A stretch of 64,000 nt of DNA from Rhodospirillales bacterium. GTDB lineage: Bacteria; Pseudomonadota; Alphaproteobacteria; Rhodospirillales; WMHbin7. Location: assembly GCA_016215555.1 (NCBI GenBank), contig JACRJC010000072.1:1-64000 (forward strand), written 5' to 3'. This document shows positions 34,912-43,331 of this stretch, piece after piece. The translations under genes and the position numbers were made by a program. Each line of letters starts with the position of its first letter. The stretch's first letter is position 1. Under the pieces are notes generated by a model. That model saw only the letters and a list, made by a program, of their open reading frames with translations, was not told where the DNA came from and did not search any database.

Positions 34912-35616
34912 TTACCCCCTGGCGAAAGGAAAACGCTCGAGAACATAAAAGGACTCGCCTCTCGATTCCTCGATCAGCAAGGTGACGGCGTCGATATAGA
35001 TGGGCTGCGGCGGCAGCTCTTGCCAAAGTAATTGCAGCGCTTCTTGCAGGATGCGTCTTTCATCCTTGTCGTCGATGCGACCGGTCAAGGTCATGTGGAA
35101 GCGGAATTCCTCGAAGACATAGGGATAACCCCAGGTCTGCAAATAAGCATCCTGGCGCAGCGTCAGGCTGGCGGCGCGGCGCTTGGCCAGTTCTTCTTGC
35201 GAGGGCAGGGCGCGGAACTCGTCGAACTGGCGGACGCAGTCCTCGGCCAGGCGATGAACCAGCGGCGCTTCGCCCGAGGGAACCAGGGCGATGAAATTGC
35301 CCAAGGCCTGCACGGTCAGGGGCGGAAGCAATATTGGCGTCTGCTCCCTTGAGAATGCCGACAGCGCATCAGAAAGCTGTTTTTTCGAATGACCGCCATT
35401 GGCCATGGCGAAGGGCGGCTTCAAGGTGGCGTGGAAACCATAGCGATGCGGATCGGCCATATATTTAAGCCGCAACTCCTCAATCTCGAGCGGCAGGCTT
35501 GCCGGCGCCATATGGCGGTTCGTATGGCAGGAGCGTCCCACCCAGGAGGCGCCGAAAAGGTCAAGCGGCGTTCCTTCCTCGGGCACGAAATAGAGGGCAT
35601 AGCGGGGCCGGTTCAT
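34912..35616 (-). CDS. DUF1045 putative 2H phosphoesterase of the phn operon
   Basis: This 234-residue protein is of the type annotated as a 'putative phosphonate metabolism protein' in phn operons. Two H-x-T motifs are visible, HATLKPPF (about residue 61) and HMTLTG (about 174), the signature of 2H phosphoesterases, which hydrolyse cyclic phosphates. The C-P lyase pathway yields a 5-phosphoribosyl 1,2-cyclic phosphate. No phnP is present in this window, so this protein is a candidate for that step or for a related one. It overlaps phnM by ATGA. Confidence 0.8.
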   Translation of the reverse strand: MNRPRYALYFVPEEGTPLDLFGASWVGRSCHTNRHMAPASLPLEIEELRLKYMADPHRYGFHATLKPPFAMANGGHSKKQLSDALSAFSREQTPILLPPLTVQALGNFIALVPSGEAPLVHRLAEDCVRQFDEFRALPSQEELAKRRAASLTLRQDAYLQTWGYPYVFEEFRFHMTLTGRIDDKDERRILQEALQLLWQELPPQPIYIDAVTLLIEESRGESFYVLERFPFARG

Positions 35617-36752
35617 AGCACGCGATGTCCCTGGCGCCAGACCTGGCAGACGACCGGCGTGTCGCCGGCCATGCGGATTTGAATCAGATCGGCGCGCTTG
35701 CCGGGGGCGATTTCGCCACGGTCCTTCATGCCCAACATGGCAGCCGGATTGGCGCTGACGGTGGCGACGGCCTCGGGCAGATCCATGAACTCCCCCTCGC
35801 CGAGAACGAAGGCGGCCTGCAGCAGGCTGGTCGGCATATAGTCGGAAGACAGGGCGTCCAACAGACCTTCCTCGGCCAATTCCAGCGCCGACACATTGCC
35901 CGAATGCGATCCGCCGCGCACGACATTTGGCGCTCCCATGACGATGCCCATGCCGGCGGCGCGGGCGGCGCGCGCCGCTTCCAGGGTGGTCGGGAATTCG
36001 CTGATGGTGACGCCGTCGATTCTGCCTTCCTCGACATGTTCGGCCGTGGTGTCGTCATGGCTGGCCAAGGGCAGATTCAAGGGGCGTGCCAGGTCCAGAA
36101 TGGCCTTGCGGTGCTTTTCCGCGAATTCCTTTTGGGCTGCAATGCGGCCAGCCATCTCGTTCTCCAATTCCAGGGCCGACAATTTTTCCAGCTTATAGAA
36201 TTTCTTGAAGGCTTCCATATTGCGCCATTGGCGTTGGCCCGGCGTGTGATCCATCAAGGACACCAGATGCACCAGGGGTTCGTCGGCATAGGGGCGGAAC
36301 ATGTCCTCGACCCCTTCGTCGGAAACCTCGCAACGCATGTGAAACAGATGTTCCGACCTTAACAGGCCGTGGCTTGACGCTTCCTTCACGGCAGCGATCG
36401 ATTCGACCAGAATGTGGCGGCGCATCTGGTTGGCGTTGTATTCGCCGACGCAGATGGCGTCCAAGACCGTCGTGATGCCGGCTCCGGCGATCTGGATGTC
36501 GTGGGCCAGGATGGCCGCCAGAGAGGATGGCCACATGACGCCCGGGCGCGGATTGAAATGCTTCTCCATATTGTCGGTATGCAGCTCGATGAAGCCCGGC
36601 ATCAGATAGTCGCCGTCGAGATTCTCGGCGCCGACGGGGATATGACGACCCGATGCGATGTCGTCGATACGTCCGTCGCGGACCAGAACATGCCCATCGA
36701 CGACCCGGTCCTTCAGAACCAGCCTGGCATTGGCAAGAATCTGCTCGCTCAT
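35613..36752 (-). CDS. phnM: PhnM, ribose 1-methylphosphonate 5-triphosphate diphosphatase
   Basis: This 379-residue amidohydrolase-fold enzyme removes pyrophosphate from the triphosphate intermediate made by PhnI, giving the substrate of PhnJ. Metal-binding elements seen are [11 protein letters not shown] (H-x-D near residue 57), HLVSLMDH and LASHDDTT. It is the same length as E. coli PhnM (378). It overlaps phnL by 4 nt (ATGA, 36749-36752) and DUF1045 by 4 nt. Confidence 0.95.
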   Translation of the reverse strand: MSEQILANARLVLKDRVVDGHVLVRDGRIDDIASGRHIPVGAENLDGDYLMPGFIELHTDNMEKHFNPRPGVMWPSSLAAILAHDIQIAGAGITTVLDAICVGEYNANQMRRHILVESIAAVKEASSHGLLRSEHLFHMRCEVSDEGVEDMFRPYADEPLVHLVSLMDHTPGQRQWRNMEAFKKFYKLEKLSALELENEMAGRIAAQKEFAEKHRKAILDLARPLNLPLASHDDTTAEHVEEGRIDGVTISEFPTTLEAARAARAAGMGIVMGAPNVVRGGSHSGNVSALELAEEGLLDALSSDYMPTSLLQAAFVLGEGEFMDLPEAVATVSANPAAMLGMKDRGEIAPGKRADLIQIRMAGDTPVVCQVWRQGHRVL

Positions 36753-37459
36753 GCCACGGGCTCCTTGTAGCTTTCCACTTCGAAAATGTCGTCGGCGACG
36801 GCGTCGCGGACCTCCTGATCGTGAAAGATTCCGACCAGGGCGGCGCCGTGCGATTTGGCTTCGGCAATCAGATCGACCACGACCCGCCGGTTTTTGGCGT
36901 CCAACGACGCTGTCGGCTCGTCCAACAGCAAGATCGGATAGTTGGGGGCAAATCCCCGGGCCACATTGACGCGCTGCTGTTCGCCGCCCGAGAAGGTGGC
37001 GGGCGCCAGATTCCACAGTCGTTCCGGCAGGTTCAACCGCGCTAGAAGTTCCGCCGCGCGCCGGCGCGCGCTTTCCTCATCCACGCCCAGGGCCAATAGC
37101 GGTTCGGCGACGACATCCAGGGCCGAAACCCGGGGCACGGCGCGCAGGAACTGGCTGACATGGCCCAAGGTTTCACGCCTGATTTCCAGAATGGTGCGCG
37201 CTTGCGCCTGCGTCAGATCGACCCAGTCCTTCCGGTGCCAGAGGCGGATATGTCCGCTATCGGGCAGGTAATTGCCGTACAGCGAGCGCAGCAGGGTCGA
37301 TTTGCCGGCTCCCGATGGCCCGGCCAGGGCCACGCAGCGCCCGGCATGGGCTTCGAAACTCAGATCGTTGAAAACGGGAATGCTGACCCCGCCCTGAACA
37401 TGCAGGGTAAAGGTCTTGCACAGGGCCTGGGCGGAGAGGCGAAGCGTGGCGGCGGTCAT
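36749..37459 (-). CDS. phnL: PhnL, C-P lyase ATP-binding subunit
   Basis: This 236-residue ABC-type ATPase has Walker [32 protein letters not shown] (typical of PhnL), the signature [15 protein letters not shown] and Walker [13 protein letters not shown]. PhnL is a soluble component needed for C-P lyase function, not a transporter. It overlaps phnK by 4 nt and phnM by 4 nt. Confidence 0.95.
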   Translation of the reverse strand: MTAATLRLSAQALCKTFTLHVQGGVSIPVFNDLSFEAHAGRCVALAGPSGAGKSTLLRSLYGNYLPDSGHIRLWHRKDWVDLTQAQARTILEIRRETLGHVSQFLRAVPRVSALDVVAEPLLALGVDEESARRRAAELLARLNLPERLWNLAPATFSGGEQQRVNVARGFAPNYPILLLDEPTASLDAKNRRVVVDLIAEAKSHGAALVGIFHDQEVRDAVADDIFEVESYKEPVA

Positions 37460-38235
37460 GCGGGCAACACCGATGAAACGAGTAGCTGGGTATAGGGATG
37501 ATGGGGATCGTCGAGCACCTGGTCGGTCAGGCCCGATTCAATGACGCGCCCTTCCTTCATCACCATCAGCCGATGGGCGAGCAGGCGGGCGACCCCCAGA
37601 TCGTGGGTGACGATGACGCAGGCCAGATGCATTTCGCGCACCAGGCGGCGCAACAGATCGAGCAGACGGGCCTGGACCGAGACGTCAAGCCCGCCCGTCG
37701 GCTCGTCCATGAAAACCAGGCGCGGGCCGTTGACCAGATTGCGGGCGATCTGCAGACGCTGCTGCATGCCGCCGGAAAAGGTCGAGGGCCGGTCGTCGAT
37801 GCGAAGCCCATCGATCTCGACGCGCCCCAGCCAATCGGCGGCTGTGCCTCGGATGGCGCCGTAATGCCTGGCCCCCACCGCCATCAAGCGCTCGCCGATA
37901 TTAGCGCCCGCCGAAACGCCGAAGCGCAACCCATCTCGGGGATTCTGATGAACGATGCCCCAGTCGGTGCGCATCAGCAGGCGGCGCCTGGGTTCCGACA
38001 TGGCGTGAAGATCGGCCATCTCGCCATCGCGTCCGCGATAAAGCACGACGCCCTCATCCGGCGTCGTTCGTCCCGAAAGGCAATTCAGCAGGGTCGTCTT
38101 GCCGGAACCGGATTCGCCGACGATGCCCAGCACTTCGCCCGGCCACAGATCGAAGCCGACATCCACGCAGCCGCCGCGCCCCATGAAACGCTTGCTGATT
38201 GCCTGCACGGTCAGGATCGGATCGGAATAGGTCAT
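37456..38235 (-). CDS. phnK: PhnK, C-P lyase ATP-binding subunit
   Basis: This 259-residue ABC-type ATPase has Walker [30 protein letters not shown], the signature [15 protein letters not shown] and Walker [14 protein letters not shown]. PhnK docks on the PhnJ subunits of the GHIJ core complex. ATG 38235 overlaps the phnJ stop (ATGA, 38232-38235); longer in-frame starts would lie inside phnJ. Confidence 0.95.
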   Translation of the reverse strand: MTYSDPILTVQAISKRFMGRGGCVDVGFDLWPGEVLGIVGESGSGKTTLLNCLSGRTTPDEGVVLYRGRDGEMADLHAMSEPRRRLLMRTDWGIVHQNPRDGLRFGVSAGANIGERLMAVGARHYGAIRGTAADWLGRVEIDGLRIDDRPSTFSGGMQQRLQIARNLVNGPRLVFMDEPTGGLDVSVQARLLDLLRRLVREMHLACVIVTHDLGVARLLAHRLMVMKEGRVIESGLTDQVLDDPHHPYTQLLVSSVLPA

Positions 38236-39068
38236 GCGGCCCCCTTTTGCCGTTCCTGGCAGGCATCGCTGTCCGAGCAGACGTAAAGGCGCGTCCCCAC
38301 ATCGTCGGTAATCACTTCGTCGAGATAGGTGTCGGCGGCTCCGCACAGGGCGCAAGGCTGGTCCCAACGCTGAATCTCGAAGGGATAATCCTCGAAATCG
38401 AGGCTTTTCACCGATGTATAGGGCGGCACCGCATAGATGCGTTTCTCGCGCCCGGCCCCGAACAACTGAAGCGCCGGCATGCGGTCCATTTTCGGATTGT
38501 CGAATTTGGGGATGGGCGACGGCGCCATCACATAGCGGTGATGGACCAGAACCGGATAATTGTAGCTGGTGGCGATGCAGCCGAAGCGGGCGATGTCTTC
38601 GTACAATTTGACATGCATGACCCCGTAATCGGCCAGGGCGTGCATCTTGCGGGTTTCGGTTTCCCGGGGCTCCATCCAGCGCAGAGGCTCGGGGATCGGC
38701 ACCTGATAGACCAGGATCTGCCCTTCATGCAGAGGATGCTCGGGAATGCGGTGGCGGGTTTGGATGATGGTGGCGTCGATTGTGCGCTCGGTGGTGGCGA
38801 CGCCTGCCGTTTTCGAGAAGAAGCGGCGGATGGAAACGGCGTTGGTCGTATCGTCGGAGCCCTGGTCGATCACCTTCAGAATATCGCCGGGTCCGATGAC
38901 GCTGGCCGTCACTTGAATGCCGCCGGTTCCCCAGCCATAGGGTAGAGGCATTTCGCGGCTGGCGAAGGGCACTTGATAGCCGGGAATGGCCACCGCCTTC
39001 AGCAAAGCGCGGCGGATCATGCGCTTGGTCTGCTCGTCGAGATAGGCGAAGTTGTAGCCCTCAGGCAT
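38232..39068 (-). CDS. phnJ: PhnJ, radical SAM carbon-phosphorus lyase
   Basis: This 278-residue catalytic subunit cleaves the C-P bond of ribose 1-alkylphosphonate 5-phosphate. The cluster ligands are all present: Cys239, Cys242, Cys264 and Cys270 (C-x2-C-x21-C-x5-C), equivalent to 241, 244, 266 and 272 of E. coli. The glycyl-radical residue is Gly30 in AVAIPGYQVPF. ATG 39068 gives the standard MPEGYNFAYLDEQTKR start. It overlaps phnI by 8 nt. Confidence 0.97.
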   Translation of the reverse strand: MPEGYNFAYLDEQTKRMIRRALLKAVAIPGYQVPFASREMPLPYGWGTGGIQVTASVIGPGDILKVIDQGSDDTTNAVSIRRFFSKTAGVATTERTIDATIIQTRHRIPEHPLHEGQILVYQVPIPEPLRWMEPRETETRKMHALADYGVMHVKLYEDIARFGCIATSYNYPVLVHHRYVMAPSPIPKFDNPKMDRMPALQLFGAGREKRIYAVPPYTSVKSLDFEDYPFEIQRWDQPCALCGAADTYLDEVITDDVGTRLYVCSDSDACQERQKGAA

Positions 39069-40173
39069 GACCGACCTCCGTCTTGCCGCGAGCTTCATCT
39101 TTCTCGCGTTCGGCCCGAAGCTCGCGCACCATCACCAGCTCGCCCTGGAAATCGACGTAATGCGGCAATTTCAGGTGCTGCACGAAGCCCATGGCCTCGA
39201 CATTGTCGGAATGCATGAGCACGAATTCCTCGTCCTGCGCGGGGGCGGCGATCTCTTCGCCCAGTTCCTCGGCGCGAAGCGCCCGATCGACCAGGGCCAT
39301 CGACATCGCCTTGCGCTCGGATTCGCCAAAGACCAGGCCGTAGCCCCGCGTGAACATGGGCGGAATGTCCTTCGATCCCTTGAACTGATTGACCATCTCG
39401 CATTCGCTGACGGTCATGGCGCCGATGGTGACGGCAAACCCCAACTCTTCCGGGACGATGGATATCTCGACTTCGCCGATGCGGATTTCGCCGGCGAAAG
39501 GATGGTTGTTGCCGAAGCCGCGCTGGGTGGAATAGCCAAGCGCCAGCAGGAAGCCCTCGTCGCCACGGGCCAGATTCTGCAGACGTAACGCGCGCGAGGC
39601 CGGGAAGTCCAATGGCTCGCGGGTCAAATCCTCGACAGGAAATTGGTCGTCGTCGCCATGTTCGGGTTCGATCAACCCCTCCCGTCCCAGCAGCGAGGAA
39701 ACATGGGGCATGGCGACCCCAGCGTCGGCATGGGCCGGCGCCGCGACCGCTTCTTGCCGGTTGCCGGTTTCGGCCAGCGCGAAATCGAGCAGGCGGTGCG
39801 TGTAGTCGAAGGTCGGTCCCAGCACCTGTCCGCCCGGCAAATCCTTGAAGGTGGCCGAGATGCGCCGGCGCACGGCCATCAAGGCGGTGTCGATGGGTTC
39901 GCAGTCATACAGGCGCGGCAGGGTATTGCGAAAGGCGCGCAGCAGAAAAATGGCCTCGACCAGATCGCCCCTGGCCTGTTTGATGGCCAAGGCCGCCAGA
40001 CGCTTGTCGTAAAGCGATCCTTCCGCCATGACGCGATCAACGGCCAGACCCAACTGTTCGCCGATCTGTTCCAGCGACAGTTCCGGGACGCTTTCATCGC
40101 CCCGTCTGGCCTGGGCCAGCAAACGGTGGGCGGCGTCGATGGCCGCTTCGCCGCCTTTGACCGCGACATACAT
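39061..40173 (-). CDS. phnI: PhnI, nucleosidase/ribosyl-triphosphonate synthase subunit
   Basis: This 370-residue core subunit joins the phosphonate to ribose triphosphate from ATP, working with PhnG, PhnH and PhnL. It matches PhnI along its length, including SLLGREGLIE (about residue 151), LARGDEGFLLALGYSTQRGFG and EGLGFAVTIGAM-like blocks, and LKLPHYVDFQGEL near the end. Its ATG follows the phnH TGA without a gap. Confidence 0.95.
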   Translation of the reverse strand: MYVAVKGGEAAIDAAHRLLAQARRGDESVPELSLEQIGEQLGLAVDRVMAEGSLYDKRLAALAIKQARGDLVEAIFLLRAFRNTLPRLYDCEPIDTALMAVRRRISATFKDLPGGQVLGPTFDYTHRLLDFALAETGNRQEAVAAPAHADAGVAMPHVSSLLGREGLIEPEHGDDDQFPVEDLTREPLDFPASRALRLQNLARGDEGFLLALGYSTQRGFGNNHPFAGEIRIGEVEISIVPEELGFAVTIGAMTVSECEMVNQFKGSKDIPPMFTRGYGLVFGESERKAMSMALVDRALRAEELGEEIAAPAQDEEFVLMHSDNVEAMGFVQHLKLPHYVDFQGELVMVRELRAEREKDEARGKTEVGHA

Positions 40174-40764
40174 TCAAGCCTCCACCACAGTGGTGCGCGG
40201 CAGGGCCGCGACCTGGTTTTGCGTGCAGAAAATCAGATCGAGCCCCAGCGGATAAAGCGGCGCCAGATTGGCTCGGGCCTGCCAGAATTCGGGTCCGATG
40301 CCGTCGATGTCCAATCGGTTCGTGCTCTCGATGCCGGGGCCGCTCAGGGTCAGGCCCTTGCCCTCCTGCAAGCGTTCGACGCCAATCAGCAGAGTCGCCG
40401 AGCGGTCGGGATATTCCGGCGAGCCCAACGAAAAATCGTCCAGCGGCAGCAAACGATCCTGGGCGTGAAACAAGACAAAGCTCGCCATCCGATGGTCGCC
40501 AACCAGCTGAGCGCCGGTGTGAAAGCCGATCCACCCAGCCACCTCGGGGACGGCAATAGTTTCCGACAACCATAAAGGCGTATCGCGGTCAGCCAGAGCC
40601 AGCAGAATGCTGCCCAAGCCGCAACCCAGGACAGGCGGCGCCGGCGGCTGGGCCGTGATGGAAAAGAGGCGGCCGGGATGCGCCATGGCGTTCAGCACGG
40701 CGCGAAAACTGGCGTTGGCGTCGGTGACGGGATCGGCAAAGCCGGCGGCGGGAACGAAGCTCAT
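40174..40764 (-). CDS. phnH: PhnH, C-P lyase core subunit
   Basis: This 196-residue subunit of the GHIJ core complex has the typical PhnH opening FADPVTDANASFRAVLNAMA followed by HPGR, and the internal pattern PEYPDRSATLLIGVERL. ATG 40764 is chosen: GGGGAGA lies 7 nt upstream, and the ATG starts one base after the phnG stop. The longer in-frame start lies inside phnG. Confidence 0.93.
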   Translation of the reverse strand: MSFVPAAGFADPVTDANASFRAVLNAMAHPGRLFSITAQPPAPPVLGCGLGSILLALADRDTPLWLSETIAVPEVAGWIGFHTGAQLVGDHRMASFVLFHAQDRLLPLDDFSLGSPEYPDRSATLLIGVERLQEGKGLTLSGPGIESTNRLDIDGIGPEFWQARANLAPLYPLGLDLIFCTQNQVAALPRTTVVEA

Positions 40765-40765
40765 C

Positions 40766-41263
40766 TCATTCTCCCCTGACCATGGTGAAGAACTCGACAC
40801 GGCTGGCCTGCGCGGTTTCGACGCTTTGGCGCTTGGCGTCGGCCTGCGTTTTTTCTTGCGGCGCAATCAAGTCGCTTTCCAGGCGGGCGCCGTGCGGCGG
40901 CAATTGCATCAGCCCGTCGAAGAGGGCGACATACAGGGCGTGATCCTGATCGCAACCGGCCACATAGCCGTGCCCCGCCACTTCGCCGCCCTGGCCATCG
41001 TCAACGGCCAGGGAACAGCGGCAAAGACTCATCTCGCCGATATTGAAGCGCTGGCCGACGCCGCCGATCCTTCCCCGCACCAAGGCCAAACCGGTCTCGG
41101 GGGCGCGTATCAGGCGGTAATCGGGCTTGGCCTCAAGACGGCCCCAGGCTTCCTTCAGCACTTGTTTGGGCGCCTGGGCCAGAATCGCCAGCCAGCGGGC
41201 GCGGGCCGCGTTCGAGGAGGGGCCGCTGCTCCCGGCCTGAGGTCCGTTCGTGCCGTCTCGCAT
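40766..41263 (-). CDS. phnG: PhnG, C-P lyase core subunit
   Basis: This 165-residue first gene of the C-P lyase operon shows the PhnG blocks ARWLAILAQAPKQVLKEAWG (about residues 22-41), IGEMSLCRCSLAV and GHGYVAGCDQDHALYVALFDGL. ATG 41263 follows AGGTG by about 9 nt; a GTG at 41275 is the alternative. Its upstream region is shared with phnF and carries the candidate operator. Confidence 0.93.
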   Translation of the reverse strand: MRDGTNGPQAGSSGPSSNAARARWLAILAQAPKQVLKEAWGRLEAKPDYRLIRAPETGLALVRGRIGGVGQRFNIGEMSLCRCSLAVDDGQGGEVAGHGYVAGCDQDHALYVALFDGLMQLPPHGARLESDLIAPQEKTQADAKRQSVETAQASRVEFFTMVRGE

Positions 41264-41302
41264 GGGGCGGTACACCTGATTTGAAATGAAAGCCGCTCAA
41301 CT

Positions 41303-41320
41303 TGTCTAGACATCTAGACA
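41303..41320. promoter_or_regulatory. Candidate PhnF operator
   Basis: TGTCTAGACATCTAGACA consists of the palindrome TGTCTAGACA (41303-41312) plus a second TCTAGACA half (41313-41320). It lies in the 130-bp gap between divergent phnG and phnF, the expected place for a GntR-family autoregulator. Confidence 0.65.
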
Positions 41321-41393
41321 TAGCCAGACTATAAATCAGACCGGTTTGTTCCAGCAAGGCGCGGTCGGTGAAGTTTTCGTGACGGAGTTGGGG

Positions 41394-42107
41394 ATGGAAC
41401 AGGAAGGCATCGCCGTCTGGCGGCAAATCGAGCAGACGATCCTGGGCGAGATCGAGGGCAAACACTTGCCGCCAGGTGCTCGCCTGCCCAGCGAGCATGA
41501 GCTGGCCGAGCGTTTCGGCGTCAACCGCCACACGGCCAGGCATGCCTTGCAGGCCCTTTCCGAACGCGGCGTCATCCGCACAGAGAAAGGGCGCGGCAGC
41601 TTCGTCGAATCGCCGATGGTCGATTATCGCATCGCGCCTAGAACCCGCTTTTCAGAAAATATCGCCAGCCATTCGCGCACGCCTTCGGGCGAGTTGGTGC
41701 GCAGCCAGGAATTGCCAGCCGATGCGATGATCGCCGACGCCATGGGCCTTACCCCCGGCGCCCCCCTGATCCTGCTTGAAACCATGGGCATCGCCGACGG
41801 GCAGCGGATCAGCCTGGGCGCCCATTACTTCGCCAAGGCCCGCTTTGCGAAAATCCTCTCCCATTACAAGCGGCTGGGCTCGATCACCAAGGCGCTGGCG
41901 AAAATGGGAGTCGGCGACTATCTGCGTAAGACGACCAGGATTTCGGTTCGCATGCCCGATAAGCGCGAGGCCAGGCTTCTGCGCCAGCCGGCGAACGAGC
42001 CGGTCCTGATCGTCGAAAGCGTCAATGTGGATACGCAAGGTCAACCCATCGAATATGGCGTCGCCTGCATGTCGGGGGCCCGGACCCAACTGGTCATCGA
42101 TTTCTGA
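41394..42107 (+). CDS. phnF: PhnF, GntR/HutC-family regulator of phosphonate genes
   Basis: This 237-residue regulator has an N-terminal winged helix (about residues 1-70: VWRQIEQTILGEIEG, PSEHELAERFGVNRHTARHAL) and a C-terminal UTRA ligand-binding domain with LETMGIADGQRISLGAHYF and RKTTRISVRMPD. ATG 41394 has GGAG 6 nt upstream. It is divergent from phnG and followed by a PhnM paralogue, and likely represses the phn operon through the site at 41303. Confidence 0.92.
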   Translation: MEQEGIAVWRQIEQTILGEIEGKHLPPGARLPSEHELAERFGVNRHTARHALQALSERGVIRTEKGRGSFVESPMVDYRIAPRTRFSENIASHSRTPSGELVRSQELPADAMIADAMGLTPGAPLILLETMGIADGQRISLGAHYFAKARFAKILSHYKRLGSITKALAKMGVGDYLRKTTRISVRMPDKREARLLRQPANEPVLIVESVNVDTQGQPIEYGVACMSGARTQLVIDF

Positions 42108-42118
42108 TTTCACACAAA

Positions 42119-42135
42119 CGTCATCCATTTTGACG
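42119..42135. repeat. Inverted repeat before the second PhnM gene
   Basis: CGTCA-N7-TGACG occupies 42119-42135, 23 bp before the ATG at 42159 and 12 bp after phnF. It could be an operator or a small mRNA hairpin. Confidence 0.4.
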
Positions 42136-42158
42136 ATTGCTTCCGTTAGAAGCCCTCC

Positions 42159-43331
42159 ATGTTCGACACCAAGGCGGCCTCGGCTAGGCAAAATTCATTC
42201 GATCTCGTTGGCGGGCGCGTGCTGCTGCCTGAGGGCAAGATTGCCGAAACCTGCCTGTCCATTGAAAACGGCTGCATCGCCGGTATTGGCGGCGATGCGC
42301 GTCATGACCGCGTCCTGGATGTCAGAAACGCCCTGATCCTGCCCGGCATCATCGATCTGCATGGCGACGCTTTCGAACGCCAACTGATGCCGCGCCCCGG
42401 CGTCGCCTTCGACCCCGGCCTGGCCCTGATCGATACCGACCGCCAGTTGGTGACCAACGGCATTACCACCGCCTATCACGGTCTGACCTGGTCTTGGGAA
42501 CCGGGTCTGCGCGGTACCGAGGCGGCGCACGCTTTTTTGCGGGCCTTGTCCGATGTGAGGCCCCATCTTCTGGCCGACACCAGACTGCATCTGCGTCATG
42601 AGACCTACAATCTGGATGCCGAGCGGCAGATCATGGATTGGCTCAGCGGGCGGCGCGTCGATTTGCTCGCCTTCAACGACCATATGGCCCATATCGCCGA
42701 AAAGCTGGACAAGCCCGACCGTCTGGCCCAGTTCGCCGGCCGCTCGGGCCTCAGCTCCGCCGAATTCCTGGGGCTTTACAACAAGGTCAAGGAACGGGCG
42801 GACGAGGTTGAACAATCGATCATGCGTCTGGCCGACGCGGCGCGGCTCGTGCATGTGCCCATGGCCTCGCATGACGACGAGTCGAAAGTGGACCGGGCCT
42901 GGTTTCACGCGCTGGGCTGTTCGATCAGCGAATTCCCGGTCGATGAATCGACGGCCGAATTCGCCATCGCCAATCAAGATGCGGTGATCCTGGGCGCCCC
43001 CAATGTCTTGCGAGGGCAAAGTCACTGCGGCCGCTTGATGGCCGCCGACATGGCGGCGCGGGGGCTTTGCACCGCCCTGGCCTCCGATTATTACTATCCG
43101 GCTCTTCTGCAAGCGCCGTTCAAACTGGCCCGCGATGGCCTGCTCTCCTTCGCCGACGCCTGGGCCCTGGTGTCTCGCAATCCGGCCAAGGCGGTCGGAC
43201 TTCATGACCGGGGAAGGCTGGAAGCGGGACTGCGCGCCGACATCTTGATCGTCAATGACGCCAATCCCCAACTTGCGCTGTTGCAAGCCGTCGTCTGTGC
43301 GGGCCAGATGACGCAATTATCGCGGTTCTAG
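42159..43331 (+). CDS. Second PhnM-like amidohydrolase
   Basis: This 390-residue enzyme is a paralogue of PhnM. It has IDLHGDAFERQLMPRPGVAF (metal-binding H-x-D, about residue 65), FNDHMAHI, MASHDDESK (about 240), LGAPNVLRGQSHCG and LASDYYYPALLQAPF. Typical PhnM blocks are conserved, but identity to the PhnM at 35613 is visibly low. It sits after phnF, outside the phnGHIJKLM operon, and may be a triphosphate diphosphatase for another ribosyl phosphonate. It converges with the next gene (4-nt overlap). Confidence 0.85.
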   Translation: MFDTKAASARQNSFDLVGGRVLLPEGKIAETCLSIENGCIAGIGGDARHDRVLDVRNALILPGIIDLHGDAFERQLMPRPGVAFDPGLALIDTDRQLVTNGITTAYHGLTWSWEPGLRGTEAAHAFLRALSDVRPHLLADTRLHLRHETYNLDAERQIMDWLSGRRVDLLAFNDHMAHIAEKLDKPDRLAQFAGRSGLSSAEFLGLYNKVKERADEVEQSIMRLADAARLVHVPMASHDDESKVDRAWFHALGCSISEFPVDESTAEFAIANQDAVILGAPNVLRGQSHCGRLMAADMAARGLCTALASDYYYPALLQAPFKLARDGLLSFADAWALVSRNPAKAVGLHDRGRLEAGLRADILIVNDANPQLALLQAVVCAGQMTQLSRF

